A stretch of 64,000 nt of DNA from Alloactinosynnema sp. L-07 (GTDB lineage: Bacteria; Actinomycetota; Actinomycetes; Mycobacteriales; Pseudonocardiaceae). The stretch covers positions 4,712,001 through 4,776,000 of the forward strand of contig NZ_LN850107.1 of assembly GCF_900070365.1 (NCBI RefSeq). The letters run 5' to 3'. The notes below the pieces were generated by a model. That model saw only the letters and a program-made list of their open reading frames with translations, was not told where the DNA came from and made no database searches. Shown piece after piece: positions 34,649 to 43,413 of this stretch; within the stretch, counting starts at the first letter, position 1, and each line of letters starts with the position of its first letter. The position numbers and the translations under genes are program-made.

Positions 34649-35703
34649 GGCCCGCACCTCTCCGGCCGCTGGGTCCCCGGCAGCGGCAGCAGCGGCAGGT
34701 CCACCACGATCCCCAGCTCCGACACCCCGACCCGGCCGGACGCGCTGCACAGGAAGTAGTTGAACCAGCTGCCGTAGCTGGCCGACCTGGTGATCTTGTT
34801 CAGCTTGCCCGGCAAGGTCTGGAGGAAGGTCTCGACCGTGGTCTCGTGCTGGGCGAGGGTCGTGGAGAGTTGCCCGAGCCCGGCGATGTCGTGCTTGAGC
34901 GGCGGCCGGACCTCGGTGAGCAGGCCCGAGGTGACCGTGGTCAGGTCGCCGAGCGCGGCCACCGCGTCGCCGATGGGCTCGCGCTGCTCGGCCAGGCCGG
35001 TGCTGAGCCGCTGGAGTTGGTCGATGAGCCCCGCGACCTCGGCGCTGCGGCCGTTGACGGTGTCGAGGACGGTGTTGAGGTTGTCGATCACCTGGCCGAT
35101 CACCTTGTCCTTGTCGGCGATGGCGTTGGTGAGCGAGGACGTGTGGGTCAGGACGCTGTCGATCGTGCCGCCCTCGCCTTGCAGGACCTGGATGAGGTGC
35201 GCGGTGAGTTCGTTGACCTGGTTGGGTTCGAGCGCCTGGAACAGCGGGCGGAACCCGTTGAACAGCACCGTCAGGTTGAGCGCGGGCTTGGTCCGGTCGA
35301 GCGGGATCGTGTCGCCGGAGCCGAACACGGCGTTGGTGTCGCGGATCTCGCCGATGCCCAGGGCGACGTAGCGCTGGCCGATCAGGTTGCGGTACTTGAT
35401 CGTCGCCGTGATCGAGGCGGGCAGCTTGCGCGACGCCTCCACGGTGAAGGTCACCTCGGCCACTTGCGGTCCGCCGCCCGGCCGGTCGACCACCGTGACG
35501 CCGCTGACCTGGCCGATCCGCACCCCGGACATGCGCACGTCGTCACCGGCGATGATGCCGGTGGCGTCGGTGAACAGGGCCGCGTAGCCGGTGGTGCGGT
35601 CGAGGGTGGAGTTCACGATCGTCAGCCCCAGCAGTGCGGTCAGCGCGACGGTGACCACGGCGAAGACAGTGATCTTGATGAGCGGACCGGTGACCGACCT
35701 CAT
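34645..35703 (-). CDS. mce4B: Mce-family protein, MceB position
   Basis: 352 residues from ATG 35703. N-terminal helix (LIKITVFAVVTVALTALLGL), MCE domain (YAALFTDATGIIAGDDVRMS, GVRIGQVSGV), and a conserved C-terminal ASYGSWFNYFLCSASGRVG segment. The same frame is open upstream to 36951, but that reads antiphase through mceA. Confidence 0.9.
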   Translation of the reverse strand: MRSVTGPLIKITVFAVVTVALTALLGLTIVNSTLDRTTGYAALFTDATGIIAGDDVRMSGVRIGQVSGVTVVDRPGGGPQVAEVTFTVEASRKLPASITATIKYRNLIGQRYVALGIGEIRDTNAVFGSGDTIPLDRTKPALNLTVLFNGFRPLFQALEPNQVNELTAHLIQVLQGEGGTIDSVLTHTSSLTNAIADKDKVIGQVIDNLNTVLDTVNGRSAEVAGLIDQLQRLSTGLAEQREPIGDAVAALGDLTTVTSGLLTEVRPPLKHDIAGLGQLSTTLAQHETTVETFLQTLPGKLNKITRSASYGSWFNYFLCSASGRVGVSELGIVVDLPLLPLPGTQRPERCGP

Positions 35704-37019
35704 CGCAGGCTCACCGCCACGCCCCGGAAGGCCGGTCCGACCAGCAGGCTCGCCCATTCCGGCACGTCGTCGGGCATCACGCCGAGACCGGGCGCGATCA
35801 GGGCGTTGACCAGGTCGCGTTCGGCGGGCGTGTTGGCCACCAGCGGCACGTCGGTGTTCTGCGGGATCGTCGGGCGGAACTGCTCCGGCCGGTCCGACCT
35901 TGGAGGCGGCGGCTTGGATGAGCCGTCCTTGAGCGGGCCGTCGGTGGTGTACTGCGGGAACTTCTCGCCTGGCTGGGCCATCCGGTAGCAGCGGGGGCCG
36001 CGTTTGTCGTCGTAGCGCGGGGTGTCGACGCCTGGCAGGTACTTGCCCCGGCTCGCGGCGATCTCCATGGTGACCCGGGAGACGTTCGGGTGGTCGGTCC
36101 CCTTGCCGAAGGCGCGCTCCGATGCCGGGATCGCCTTGACCAGGTTCTCCAGCAGACAAGGGTACTCCGGCGCGTACTTCGCGAGAACGGCCAAAGTGGA
36201 CTGTGAGGTGTCGGCCAGCTCGATCAGGTTGTTCTTGTTGACGGCCAAGAACCGCTCCAGGTCGACCGCCGCCGTGGTCGTCGACGCGTAGAGAGCATCC
36301 AAATTGGACCGTTGCTCGACGATGGTGCGGGTCGTGGTGGTCAGGTCGGACATGGCGGCCAGCAGGTCGGGTGCGGCGTCGGCGTAGGTGTCGGCGACGA
36401 CGGCCAGCGCGGTGAGGTCGGCCCGCAGGTCGGGCAGGCTCGGCAGGAACCTCTCCAGGTAGGCGTTGAGTTCCACGATGGTCTCGCCGAACTTCTCGCC
36501 CCGGCCGTCGAGCGCGGTCGACATCGCCGAGAGCGTGGTCGCCAGCTTCTCCGGCTGCACGGCTTGCAGCAGCGGCATCAAGTGGTCGAGGACGCGTTCG
36601 ATCTCGATCGCCGACTTGGTGCGGTCCTGGGGGATCACCGAGCCTTCGCGCAGCGGGGTCGGCGACGGCGCGGCGGGCAGCTGCAAGGCGATGTAGCGCT
36701 CGCCGAACAGCGTCTTGGGCAGCAGCTGGGCGGAGACGTTGTCGGGGATCAGGTCGATGGAGTCGGGGTCGATGGCGAGGTCGAGGACCGCGCGGTCGCC
36801 GGTCGGCCGGATCGAGCGGACCTCGCCGACGATCATCCCGCGCAGCTTGACGTCGGAGCCCTCGCGCAGCTGGTTGCCCACCCGGTCGGTCTCCAGGCTC
36901 ACCGGCACGACCGTGGTGAACGCCTTGCGGTAGAAGCCGATCGCGACCCACACGAGCCCGGCGACCACGAGCAGGAACACCAGCCCGTAGACCTGGTACC
37001 GCAGCTTGCCCTCGGTCAT
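35700..37019 (-). CDS. mce4A: Mce-family protein, MceA position
   Basis: 439 residues from ATG 37019. N-terminal helix (YQVYGLVFLLVVAGLVWVAI), MCE domain (VPVSLETDRVGNQLREGSDV, then GMIVGEVRSIRPTGD), and a C-terminal region with two Cys around YPCLLENLVK and GPRCYRMAQPGE. First MCE subunit after the permeases; ATGA overlaps join it to both neighbours. Confidence 0.9.
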   Translation of the reverse strand: MTEGKLRYQVYGLVFLLVVAGLVWVAIGFYRKAFTTVVPVSLETDRVGNQLREGSDVKLRGMIVGEVRSIRPTGDRAVLDLAIDPDSIDLIPDNVSAQLLPKTLFGERYIALQLPAAPSPTPLREGSVIPQDRTKSAIEIERVLDHLMPLLQAVQPEKLATTLSAMSTALDGRGEKFGETIVELNAYLERFLPSLPDLRADLTALAVVADTYADAAPDLLAAMSDLTTTTRTIVEQRSNLDALYASTTTAAVDLERFLAVNKNNLIELADTSQSTLAVLAKYAPEYPCLLENLVKAIPASERAFGKGTDHPNVSRVTMEIAASRGKYLPGVDTPRYDDKRGPRCYRMAQPGEKFPQYTTDGPLKDGSSKPPPPRSDRPEQFRPTIPQNTDVPLVANTPAERDLVNALIAPGLGVMPDDVPEWASLLVGPAFRGVAVSLR

Positions 37020-37855
37020 CCGGCGATCCTCACCGTCGTCGACGCGCCCCAGATCGCCAGGCTGAGGAAGAAGTCGAGCAGGGTCTGCAGCACGATCGCG
37101 GTGCGCACCGCGCGGCCCACCGCGACGCCGACGCCCGCCGGGCCGCCGGTGGCGGTGTAGCCGTAGTAGCAGTGCACGGCGATGACCACGACGCTGAACA
37201 CCAGGACCTTGAGGAACGACCAGAGCACGTCTTCCGGGGGTAAGAAAAGATGGAAGTAGTGGTCGTAGGTGCCCGCTGACTGACCGTAGAACCAGACTGT
37301 GACCTGCCGGGACGCCATATACGAGCACAGCAGGCCGACGACGTAGAGCGGGATCACCGCCGCCACGCCCGCGATCACCCTGGTGGTGACCAGATACGGC
37401 AGGCTCGGCACCGCCATGACCTCCAGCGCGTCGATCTCCTCGGAGATCCGCATCGCGCCGAGCTGCGCGGTGAAGCCGCAGCCGACCGTCGCCGACAGCG
37501 CGAGCCCGGCGGCCAGCGGCGCGACCTCGCGAGTGTCGAAGTAGGCGGCGATGAAGCCGGTCAGCGCCGACGTGCCGAGCTGGTTGAGCGCGGAGTAGCC
37601 CTGGAGGCCGACGATCAGGCCGGTGAAGACAGTCATCCCGACCATGACGCCGAGCGTGCCGCCGATGACGGCGAGCGCGCCGCTGCCGAAGAACACCTCC
37701 GAGAGCAGCCGCATGATCTCGCGCGGGTAGTGCGAGATCGTGCGCGGCAACGACTTGATCACCCGCACGTAGAACGCGAGTTGGAAGCCGAGGGAAGCGA
37801 GCCCCTCGGCGGGCTGGGTCACCGCCTTGCGCAGCGGGCGCGGGATCGTGGCCAT
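37016..37855 (-). CDS. yrbE4B: MlaE/YrbE permease subunit B
   Basis: 279 residues with five to six hydrophobic segments. The EQ-loop-like motif ISEEIDALEVMAVPSLPYLV and a GGTLGVMVGMTVFTGLIVG helix are typical. It forms the inner-membrane permease with YrbE-A and receives lipid from the MCE ring. One base separates it from the upstream subunit. Confidence 0.93.
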   Translation of the reverse strand: MATIPRPLRKAVTQPAEGLASLGFQLAFYVRVIKSLPRTISHYPREIMRLLSEVFFGSGALAVIGGTLGVMVGMTVFTGLIVGLQGYSALNQLGTSALTGFIAAYFDTREVAPLAAGLALSATVGCGFTAQLGAMRISEEIDALEVMAVPSLPYLVTTRVIAGVAAVIPLYVVGLLCSYMASRQVTVWFYGQSAGTYDHYFHLFLPPEDVLWSFLKVLVFSVVVIAVHCYYGYTATGGPAGVGVAVGRAVRTAIVLQTLLDFFLSLAIWGASTTVRIAG

Positions 37856-37856
37856 G

Positions 37857-38669
37857 TCACAACCCCTTCGGCGGCACGATCTGGAGGTAGATGCCGGTCA
37901 GCACGACGTTGATGGCGAACAGCAGCAGGAACGTGATCACGACCGTCTGGTTCACCGCGTCCCCGACACCCTTGGGCCCGCCGGACGGGTTGAGCCCGCG
38001 GTAGGCGGCGATGATCCCGGCCACGAAGCCGTAGATGACCGCTTTGATCGTGCTGATCCACAGGTCCGGCAGCTGGGCCAGCGCGTTGAAGCTCGACAGG
38101 TACGCGCCCGGCGTGCCGCCTTGCAGAACGACGTTGAAGAAGTAGCCACCCGCGACACCGACCACGCTGACGAGTCCATTGAGGAGGGTCGCGACCACCA
38201 TCGCGGCGAGCACCCTTGGCACGATGAGCCGCTGGATCGGTGAGACGCCCAGCACCTCCATCGCGTCGATCTCCTCGCGGATCGTGCGCGAGCCGATGTC
38301 CGCGCACACCGCCGACCCGCCCGCGCCCGCCACGAGCAGCGCGGTGATCAGCGGGGCCGCCTGCTGCACGATGGCCAGCGCGCTGGCGGCGCCGATGAAC
38401 GACTGCGCGCCGATCTGCTGGGTCAGCGACCCGAGTTGCAGGGCGATGACGGCGCCGAACGGGATCGCCACCAGCGCCGTCGGCAGGATCGTCACGCTGG
38501 CGAAGAACCAGCACTGCTGGATGAACTCGCGGGTCTGGAACGGTCTGCGCGGGGTGAACCGGACGACGTCCCAGGCCAGCGTTGTCACCCGGCCGACCTG
38601 GCGCAGGCCGCGCACGACAGCGATGTCGGTTCGCGTGTTCAACGGCTGATCACTCCTGCCGGTCGTCAC
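37857..38669 (-). CDS. yrbE4A: MlaE/YrbE permease subunit A
   Basis: Up to 270 residues from GTG 38669; a TTG at 38642 has a better AGGAG ten bases upstream. Hydrophobic helices surround IREEIDAMEVLGVSPIQRLI, the conserved MlaE loop. First gene of the mce block; 70 bases separate it from the SDR gene upstream, so it may be read from the same transcript. Confidence 0.93.
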   Translation of the reverse strand: MTTGRSDQPLNTRTDIAVVRGLRQVGRVTTLAWDVVRFTPRRPFQTREFIQQCWFFASVTILPTALVAIPFGAVIALQLGSLTQQIGAQSFIGAASALAIVQQAAPLITALLVAGAGGSAVCADIGSRTIREEIDAMEVLGVSPIQRLIVPRVLAAMVVATLLNGLVSVVGVAGGYFFNVVLQGGTPGAYLSSFNALAQLPDLWISTIKAVIYGFVAGIIAAYRGLNPSGGPKGVGDAVNQTVVITFLLLFAINVVLTGIYLQIVPPKGL

Positions 38670-38739
38670 CGCGGACAGTGTTCGTCAGCACAACGATGCG
38701 TCGGCGAACCAGGTACGCGAAAATTTCACAGGTATTACG

Positions 38740-39501
38740 TTAGAAGGACAGGGCGTGGGTGGTAGTCGCTCCGCCATCGGCGACGAACTCGGAGCCGGTG
38801 CAGTACGAGCTCTCGTCGGAGGCGAGGAACAGGACGAGGTTGGCGATCTCGTCGGCCTGACCGGTCCGGCGCAGCGCGACTCGCTTGCCGATGCGGCTCG
38901 TGTCGACTTCGATCCCGCCGAGCGCGGTGGGCAACATCTGGGTGTCGATCACGCCAGGGTGCACGGAGTTGACCCGGACGCCGTGCTCGCCGAGTTCCAT
39001 CGCCGCGACCTTCGTCATTCCACGAATGGCGAACTTGCTTGCGGTGTAGGCGATGACGAGCTGCGCGGCTTTGAGGCCCTCGATCGACGAGACGTTGACG
39101 ATCGAGCCGCGTTTCGCCTCGATCATGCCGGGCGCGACCGCGCGCATGCCGAGGAAGCAGCCGACCTGGTTGACCCGGATCACCCGCTCGTAGTCGGCGA
39201 GCTTGGTGTCCACCAGCGGGCTGAAGTGCAGGATGCCCGCGTTGTTGACCAGCACGGTGACGGGGCCGAACCGGTCGCGGGCGTCGGCGACCGCGCCCGC
39301 CCAGTCGTCCTCGTCGGCGACGTCGAGGTGGCGGAAGTACGCGCTGTCACCGAGTTCGTCGGCCAAGGTCTTGCCTTCGTCATCGAGGACGTCGGCGAGC
39401 ACGACCTTGGCGCCCTCGGCCACGAACCGGCGCGCGGCAGCCGCGCCCTGCCCTCGCGCCGCGCCCGTGATCAGCGCGACCTTGTCATCCAACCGTCCCA
39501 T
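38740..39501 (-). CDS. SDR oxidoreductase, 3alpha/20beta-hydroxysteroid dehydrogenase-like
   Basis: 253 residues. Rossmann motif ITGAARGQGAA, LVNNAGIL, catalytic Ser in NVSSIEG and YTASK. Overall resemblance is to bacterial hydroxysteroid dehydrogenases of the FabG3 type (VALITGAARGQGAAAARRFV, then SDESSYCTGSEFVADGG). Its place between a steroid gene set and the mce operon supports a steroid substrate (inference). Confidence 0.85.
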   Translation of the reverse strand: MGRLDDKVALITGAARGQGAAAARRFVAEGAKVVLADVLDDEGKTLADELGDSAYFRHLDVADEDDWAGAVADARDRFGPVTVLVNNAGILHFSPLVDTKLADYERVIRVNQVGCFLGMRAVAPGMIEAKRGSIVNVSSIEGLKAAQLVIAYTASKFAIRGMTKVAAMELGEHGVRVNSVHPGVIDTQMLPTALGGIEVDTSRIGKRVALRRTGQADEIANLVLFLASDESSYCTGSEFVADGGATTTHALSF

Positions 39502-39511
39502 TCGGACATCC

Positions 39512-41005
39512 CTACATGAGTTCGTCGGTGAGCGGCATGAGCACCGTCTTCAGTTCGGTGTACGCCTCGAACGCGGACCGGCCGCCCTCGCGGCCGAGTC
39601 CGGACTGCTTGAACCCGCCGAAGGGCAGGTGCGGTTCGACCTGGAAACCGTTGACCCCCACGGTTCCCGCCCGCAGGGCGCGGGCGACGCGGAAGGCGCG
39701 GCGGTTGTCGGTGGTGTAGATCCCGGCGCCGAGTCCGTACTCGGTGGCGTTGGCGAGCCGGATGGCTTCGTCCTCGTCGGTGAACGGGACCACCGCGAGG
39801 ACCGGGCCGAAGATCTCGTCCTGAGCCAGCTCATGGGTGTTGTCCACGTCGGCGAAGATGGTCGGCTGGACGAAGTTCCCCACTCCGTCCACTTTAGACC
39901 CACCGGTGACCAGTCTGGCCGTGTCCTTGCCCCGATCGATATAGCCGATCACCCGATCGAGCTGGCGCGGGTTGATCAGCGGGGCGGCGAGGACGGTCGG
40001 GTCGAACGGGTCGCCGTAGGTGATCATTCCCGCGAGGAGTTCGGCGGCGCCGAGGAAGGCGTCGTAGACGTCGCGGTGGACCAGCGCGCGGGTGTGCGCG
40101 ACGCAGGCCTGGCCGGACAAGCCCATCGTGACCGTGCCCATGGTCGTCATCGCGGCCAGGCCGATGTCGGGCGCGTCCGGGAAGACCAGGGTCGGGCTCT
40201 TGCCGCCGAGTTCCAGGCTGACCCGCTTGAACGTGCCCGCCGACGCCTCGATGATGCGGCGGCCGACCGCGCGGCTGCCGGTGAAGCTGACCTTGTCGAC
40301 CAGCGGATGCGTGATCAGGGCTTCACCGGTCGGGTCGCCGGGGCCGGTGACGACGTTGACCACGCCGTCGGGCAGGCCCGCTTCCTGCAGGAGTTCGATC
40401 ATGCGCAGCACGGTGAACGTCGCGTACTCCGACGGCTTGACCACGACGGTGCAGCCCGCCGCGAGCGCGGGGGCCACTTTCTGGGCGTAGAGCAGGAACG
40501 GCGCGTTCCACGGCAGGATCGCCGCGACCACGCCGACCGGCTCGCGGAAGGTCATCGCCAGGTGGTCGCCGCCCTGGTACGGCGGCAGGGTCTCGCCGCC
40601 GATCTTGTCGATCCAGCCCGCGTGGTGCTCGAAGACGTCGGCGGCGGCCTCGACCGACGTGGCGTAGATGCCGCCGAAACTGAGCGGGACGCTGTTGTCG
40701 AGGGCTTGGAGGGCGCGCAGCTCGTCGGCGTGTTCGCGCAGGAGGGCGGCGTAGCGGTGCAGGGCCTTGATCCTGACCGTCGCCCGCGCCCTCGGCCACG
40801 TTCCCTCGTCGAACGCTGTCCGCGCGGCCCGCACCGCGCTGTCCACATCGGACGCACTGGCCACCGCGAACTCGCCGATGGCCTCGCCGCTCGCGGGGTG
40901 GATGTGGGTCCAGGCCGCTTCAGTCGAGCGCCACTTGCCGTCGATCAGGATGCCCTGGCTGGGCAGGCCGACACGAGCGGCGTGGGACGCCACGGTGAGG
41001 GTCAT
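39512..41005 (-). CDS. Aldehyde dehydrogenase family protein
   Basis: 497 residues. Catalytic Cys in SGQACVAHTR, general-base Glu in SLELGGKSPTLVF, NAD-binding FTGSRAVGRRI. The C-terminus has EIFGPVLAVVPF and PFGGFKQSGLGREGG. It probably oxidises a sterol side-chain or propanal-type aldehyde; the substrate is inferred from context. The start overlaps the stop of the SDR gene before it (TGATG). Confidence 0.9.
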   Translation of the reverse strand: MTLTVASHAARVGLPSQGILIDGKWRSTEAAWTHIHPASGEAIGEFAVASASDVDSAVRAARTAFDEGTWPRARATVRIKALHRYAALLREHADELRALQALDNSVPLSFGGIYATSVEAAADVFEHHAGWIDKIGGETLPPYQGGDHLAMTFREPVGVVAAILPWNAPFLLYAQKVAPALAAGCTVVVKPSEYATFTVLRMIELLQEAGLPDGVVNVVTGPGDPTGEALITHPLVDKVSFTGSRAVGRRIIEASAGTFKRVSLELGGKSPTLVFPDAPDIGLAAMTTMGTVTMGLSGQACVAHTRALVHRDVYDAFLGAAELLAGMITYGDPFDPTVLAAPLINPRQLDRVIGYIDRGKDTARLVTGGSKVDGVGNFVQPTIFADVDNTHELAQDEIFGPVLAVVPFTDEDEAIRLANATEYGLGAGIYTTDNRRAFRVARALRAGTVGVNGFQVEPHLPFGGFKQSGLGREGGRSAFEAYTELKTVLMPLTDELM

Positions 41006-41895
41006 CAGCTCTCCTTGCTGAGCGCGAGGATGTCATCCGCCGCGAACGAGCGAGTCGGGTCGCGGTCGGCGAAATAGCCGCCGACCTGGGTAGCAAGCGT
41101 TTGCGGTGTCCACTGGTCGGCGTCGAACCGGCGCTCGACCGTTGGCGGGGCGAGCAGGGCGACCATGCCGCTGTGCACGACGAAGACCTGCCCGGTGACC
41201 GCGTCGGCGGCGGGCGAGGCGAGATAGGCGACCAGGGGCGCGACCTGGTCGGGCGAGAGCGGGTCCGGGCCGTCGGGGGCGTCGCCGAAGACGTCCTCGG
41301 TCATCGCGGTGCGGGCGCGGGGGCAGATGGCGTTCGCACGCACGCCGTAGCGGTTCAGCCCGCGGGCGGTGGCCAGAGTCAGCGCGACGATCCCGCCCTT
41401 GGCGGCGGCGTAGTTGGCCTGTCCCGCCGAGCCGACGAGGAACGCCTCCGACGCGGTGTTGACCACCCGGCCGTAGACCGGGCCGCCCTTGGCCTTGGAC
41501 TCGGCCCGCCAGTGCGCGGCGGCGTTGCGGGACAGCAGAAAATGCCCACGGAGGTGGACCTTGAGAACCAGGTCCCACTCCTCGTCGGACATGGAGAACA
41601 GCATCCGGTCGCGCAGCAGGCCCGCGTTGTTGACCACGATGTCGAGGCCGCCCCGGTCGAGCGCGGCCGCGGTGAGCGCGTCGGCCGTCGCCCGGTCCGC
41701 GACGTCACCCTCGACCAGGACGGCCTTGCCGCCCGCGGCCTCGACGTCGGCGACGACGTCTCCTCCGGTGCCACCTGGCAGGTCGTTGACGATCACCACC
41801 GCACCCTGGGCGGCCAGCGACAGCGCCTCTGCGCGGCCCAGTCCGGCGCCCGCGCCGGTCACCACGGCGACTTTGCCGTCGAGGTCCACGGACAT
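41005..41895 (-). CDS. hsd4A: SDR dehydrogenase, Hsd4A-like (17beta-HSD/3-hydroxyacyl-CoA type)
   Basis: 296 residues from ATG 41895, with GAGGAG five bases upstream. Rossmann motif GAGAGLGRAEA, NNAGLLRDRM, and YAAAK. The order ferredoxin, this gene, then yrbE4 is the order next to mycobacterial Mce4, where Hsd4A acts in cholesterol side-chain beta-oxidation. The C-terminal tail is longer than in a plain SDR, as in that protein. Confidence 0.8.
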   Translation of the reverse strand: MSVDLDGKVAVVTGAGAGLGRAEALSLAAQGAVVIVNDLPGGTGGDVVADVEAAGGKAVLVEGDVADRATADALTAAALDRGGLDIVVNNAGLLRDRMLFSMSDEEWDLVLKVHLRGHFLLSRNAAAHWRAESKAKGGPVYGRVVNTASEAFLVGSAGQANYAAAKGGIVALTLATARGLNRYGVRANAICPRARTAMTEDVFGDAPDGPDPLSPDQVAPLVAYLASPAADAVTGQVFVVHSGMVALLAPPTVERRFDADQWTPQTLATQVGGYFADRDPTRSFAADDILALSKES

Positions 41896-41927
41896 GACGT
41901 CTCCTCGGGGTGAGTGGAACGTCAGAC

Positions 41928-41941
41928 TAGAATCTGTTCTC
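41928..41941. promoter_or_regulatory. Weak KstR-like palindrome
   Basis: TAGAATCTGTTCTC resembles the KstR consensus TnnAACnnGTTnnA, with AAT in place of AAC and C in the last place. It lies between the SDR start and the ferredoxin stop. Confidence 0.35.
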
Positions 41942-41955
41942 GTTTTGGGCAACCC

Positions 41956-42144
41956 TCAGGCGCGCAGAGTCAGCGCCACCTTCGGACAAGACGCGACCGC
42001 CTGAGCCACTCGCCGCGGGTCAATATCACCGTCCGGCTCGCTTATGTGCAGTTCATCGTCGTCATCCAGCTCGAACACCTCGGGCGCGACGCCCACGCAG
42101 ACCCCATTGGCCTCGCACTGGTCCCGATCCACTTCGATCTTCAC
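41956..42144 (-). CDS. fdxD: Ferredoxin, [3Fe-4S] type (FdxD-like)
   Basis: 62 residues from GTG 42144, with GGAGG five bases upstream; ATG 42159 is in frame. Cys ligands are DQCEANGVCVGVAPEVFEL and the late CPKVALTL, a three-Cys [3Fe-4S] pattern, with an acidic DDDD patch. Such ferredoxins feed P450s; CYP125, encoded about 16 kb away, is the obvious client. Confidence 0.85.
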   Translation of the reverse strand: MKIEVDRDQCEANGVCVGVAPEVFELDDDDELHISEPDGDIDPRRVAQAVASCPKVALTLRA

Positions 42145-42164
42145 AGCAGCCTCCTCCACGAACA

Positions 42165-42178
42165 GAGAACGTGTTCCA
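42165..42178. promoter_or_regulatory. KstR-like palindrome upstream of ferredoxin
   Basis: GAGAACGTGTTCCA differs from TnnAACnnGTTnnA only in the first base. It lies about 21 bases upstream of the ferredoxin start, in the divergent gap. Confidence 0.6.
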
Positions 42179-42200
42179 CCTTAGCGTGCTACGTTGCTGA

Positions 42201-42214
42201 TGGAACGTGTTCTC
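42201..42214. promoter_or_regulatory. KstR-like palindrome upstream of fadE26
   Basis: TGGAACGTGTTCTC differs from the consensus only in the last base. It is 16 bases before the acyl-CoA dehydrogenase start. Confidence 0.6.
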
Positions 42215-42229
42215 TTCCGGGAGGCTGCC

Positions 42230-43402
42230 GTGCGGATCGCCTATACCGCCGAACAGGAACGCCTGCGCGCCGAACTGCGCGCCTACTTCGCCGACCTGAT
42301 GACCCCCGACGTCCGCGACGCCCTCACCGGCGGCGAGTACGGCACCGGCGAGGTCTACAAACAGGTCGTCCGCCGCATGGGCGCCGACGGCTGGCTCGCC
42401 ATGGGCTGGCCCGCGGCGCACGGCGGCCGAGGCGGCTCGATGCTCGACCAGCTCATCTTCACCGACGAGGCCGCCATCGCGGGCGCCCCGGTGCCGTTCC
42501 TGACGATCAACACGGTCGGTCCGACGATCATGAAGTTCGGCACCCCGGCGCAGAAGGAATTCTTTCTCCCCCGCATCGCCCGCGGCGAACTGCACTTCTC
42601 GATCGGCTACTCCGAGCCGGAGGCGGGCACCGACCTGGCGAGCCTGCGCACCCGGGCGGTCCGCGACGGCGACTCGTATGTGATCAACGGCCAGAAGATG
42701 TGGACCAGCCTGATCCAGTACGCCGACTACCTCTGGCTGGCGTGCCGCACGGATCCCGAAGCGGCCAAACACAAGGGCCTGTCGATCATCATCGTCCCGG
42801 TCGACGCCCCTGGATTCTCCTGGACACCGGTCACCACCATGGCGGGCCCGAGCACCAGCGCGACGTACTACTCAGACGTGCGAGTGCCGGTGACGTCACT
42901 GGTCGGTGTGGAGAACGAGGGTTGGCAGCTGATCACCAACCAGCTCAACCACGAACGGGTGGCCCTGACCTCCGCGGCGCCGATCCAGCAGTCCCTGGCG
43001 GAAGTCGTCGAGTGGGCCCGGGAGACGAAGCTGCCGGACGGATCGCCGGTCATCGCCCAGGAGTGGGTCCAGATCCACCTGGCCCGCGTGCACGCCAAGG
43101 TCGAGTACTTGAAGCTGATGAACTGGAAGATCGCCTGGGGCGTGGGGAAGCTGAGCCCAGCGGACGCGTCGGCGACGAAGGTGTTCGGCACCGAGTTCGC
43201 CACGGAGGCGTACCGGCTGCTGATGGAAGTCCTCGGCCCGGCGGGCATCGTGCGCACGGGCTCACCAGGTTCGGTGCTGCGCGGCCGGATCGAACGCCTG
43301 CACCGGTCCTCCCTGATCCTGACCTTCGGCGGCGGCACCAACGAGGTCCAGCGCGACATCATCGCCACCGTCGGCCTCGGCCTGCCCCCCGCCCGCCGCT
43401 GA
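42230..43402 (+). CDS. fadE26: Acyl-CoA dehydrogenase, FadE26/ChsE4-like
   Basis: 390 residues from GTG 42230, with GGGAGG upstream. N-terminal AYTAEQERLRAELRAYFADL, FAD-region IGYSEPEAGTDLASLRTRAV, and the C-terminal FGGGTNEVQRDIIATVGLGL. In mycobacteria FadE26 pairs with FadE27 as an alpha2beta2 enzyme (ChsE4-ChsE5) that oxidises C27 steroid-CoA side chains. The pair is kept here, next to ferredoxin and Hsd4A as in mycobacteria. Confidence 0.87.
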   Translation: MRIAYTAEQERLRAELRAYFADLMTPDVRDALTGGEYGTGEVYKQVVRRMGADGWLAMGWPAAHGGRGGSMLDQLIFTDEAAIAGAPVPFLTINTVGPTIMKFGTPAQKEFFLPRIARGELHFSIGYSEPEAGTDLASLRTRAVRDGDSYVINGQKMWTSLIQYADYLWLACRTDPEAAKHKGLSIIIVPVDAPGFSWTPVTTMAGPSTSATYYSDVRVPVTSLVGVENEGWQLITNQLNHERVALTSAAPIQQSLAEVVEWARETKLPDGSPVIAQEWVQIHLARVHAKVEYLKLMNWKIAWGVGKLSPADASATKVFGTEFATEAYRLLMEVLGPAGIVRTGSPGSVLRGRIERLHRSSLILTFGGGTNEVQRDIIATVGLGLPPARR

Positions 43403-43413
43403 GAGGACTAGCA

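Noticed and set aside
35704..36951. Upstream half of a fused 768-codon minus-strand frame ending in mceB
   Set aside because: It reads mceA in the wrong frame; mceB starts at 35703 with an ATGA overlap.
41914..43413. Long N-terminal extension of fadE27
   Set aside because: It lies in the wrong frame over ferredoxin and fadE26; GTG 43414 has a ribosome site and starts the conserved domain.
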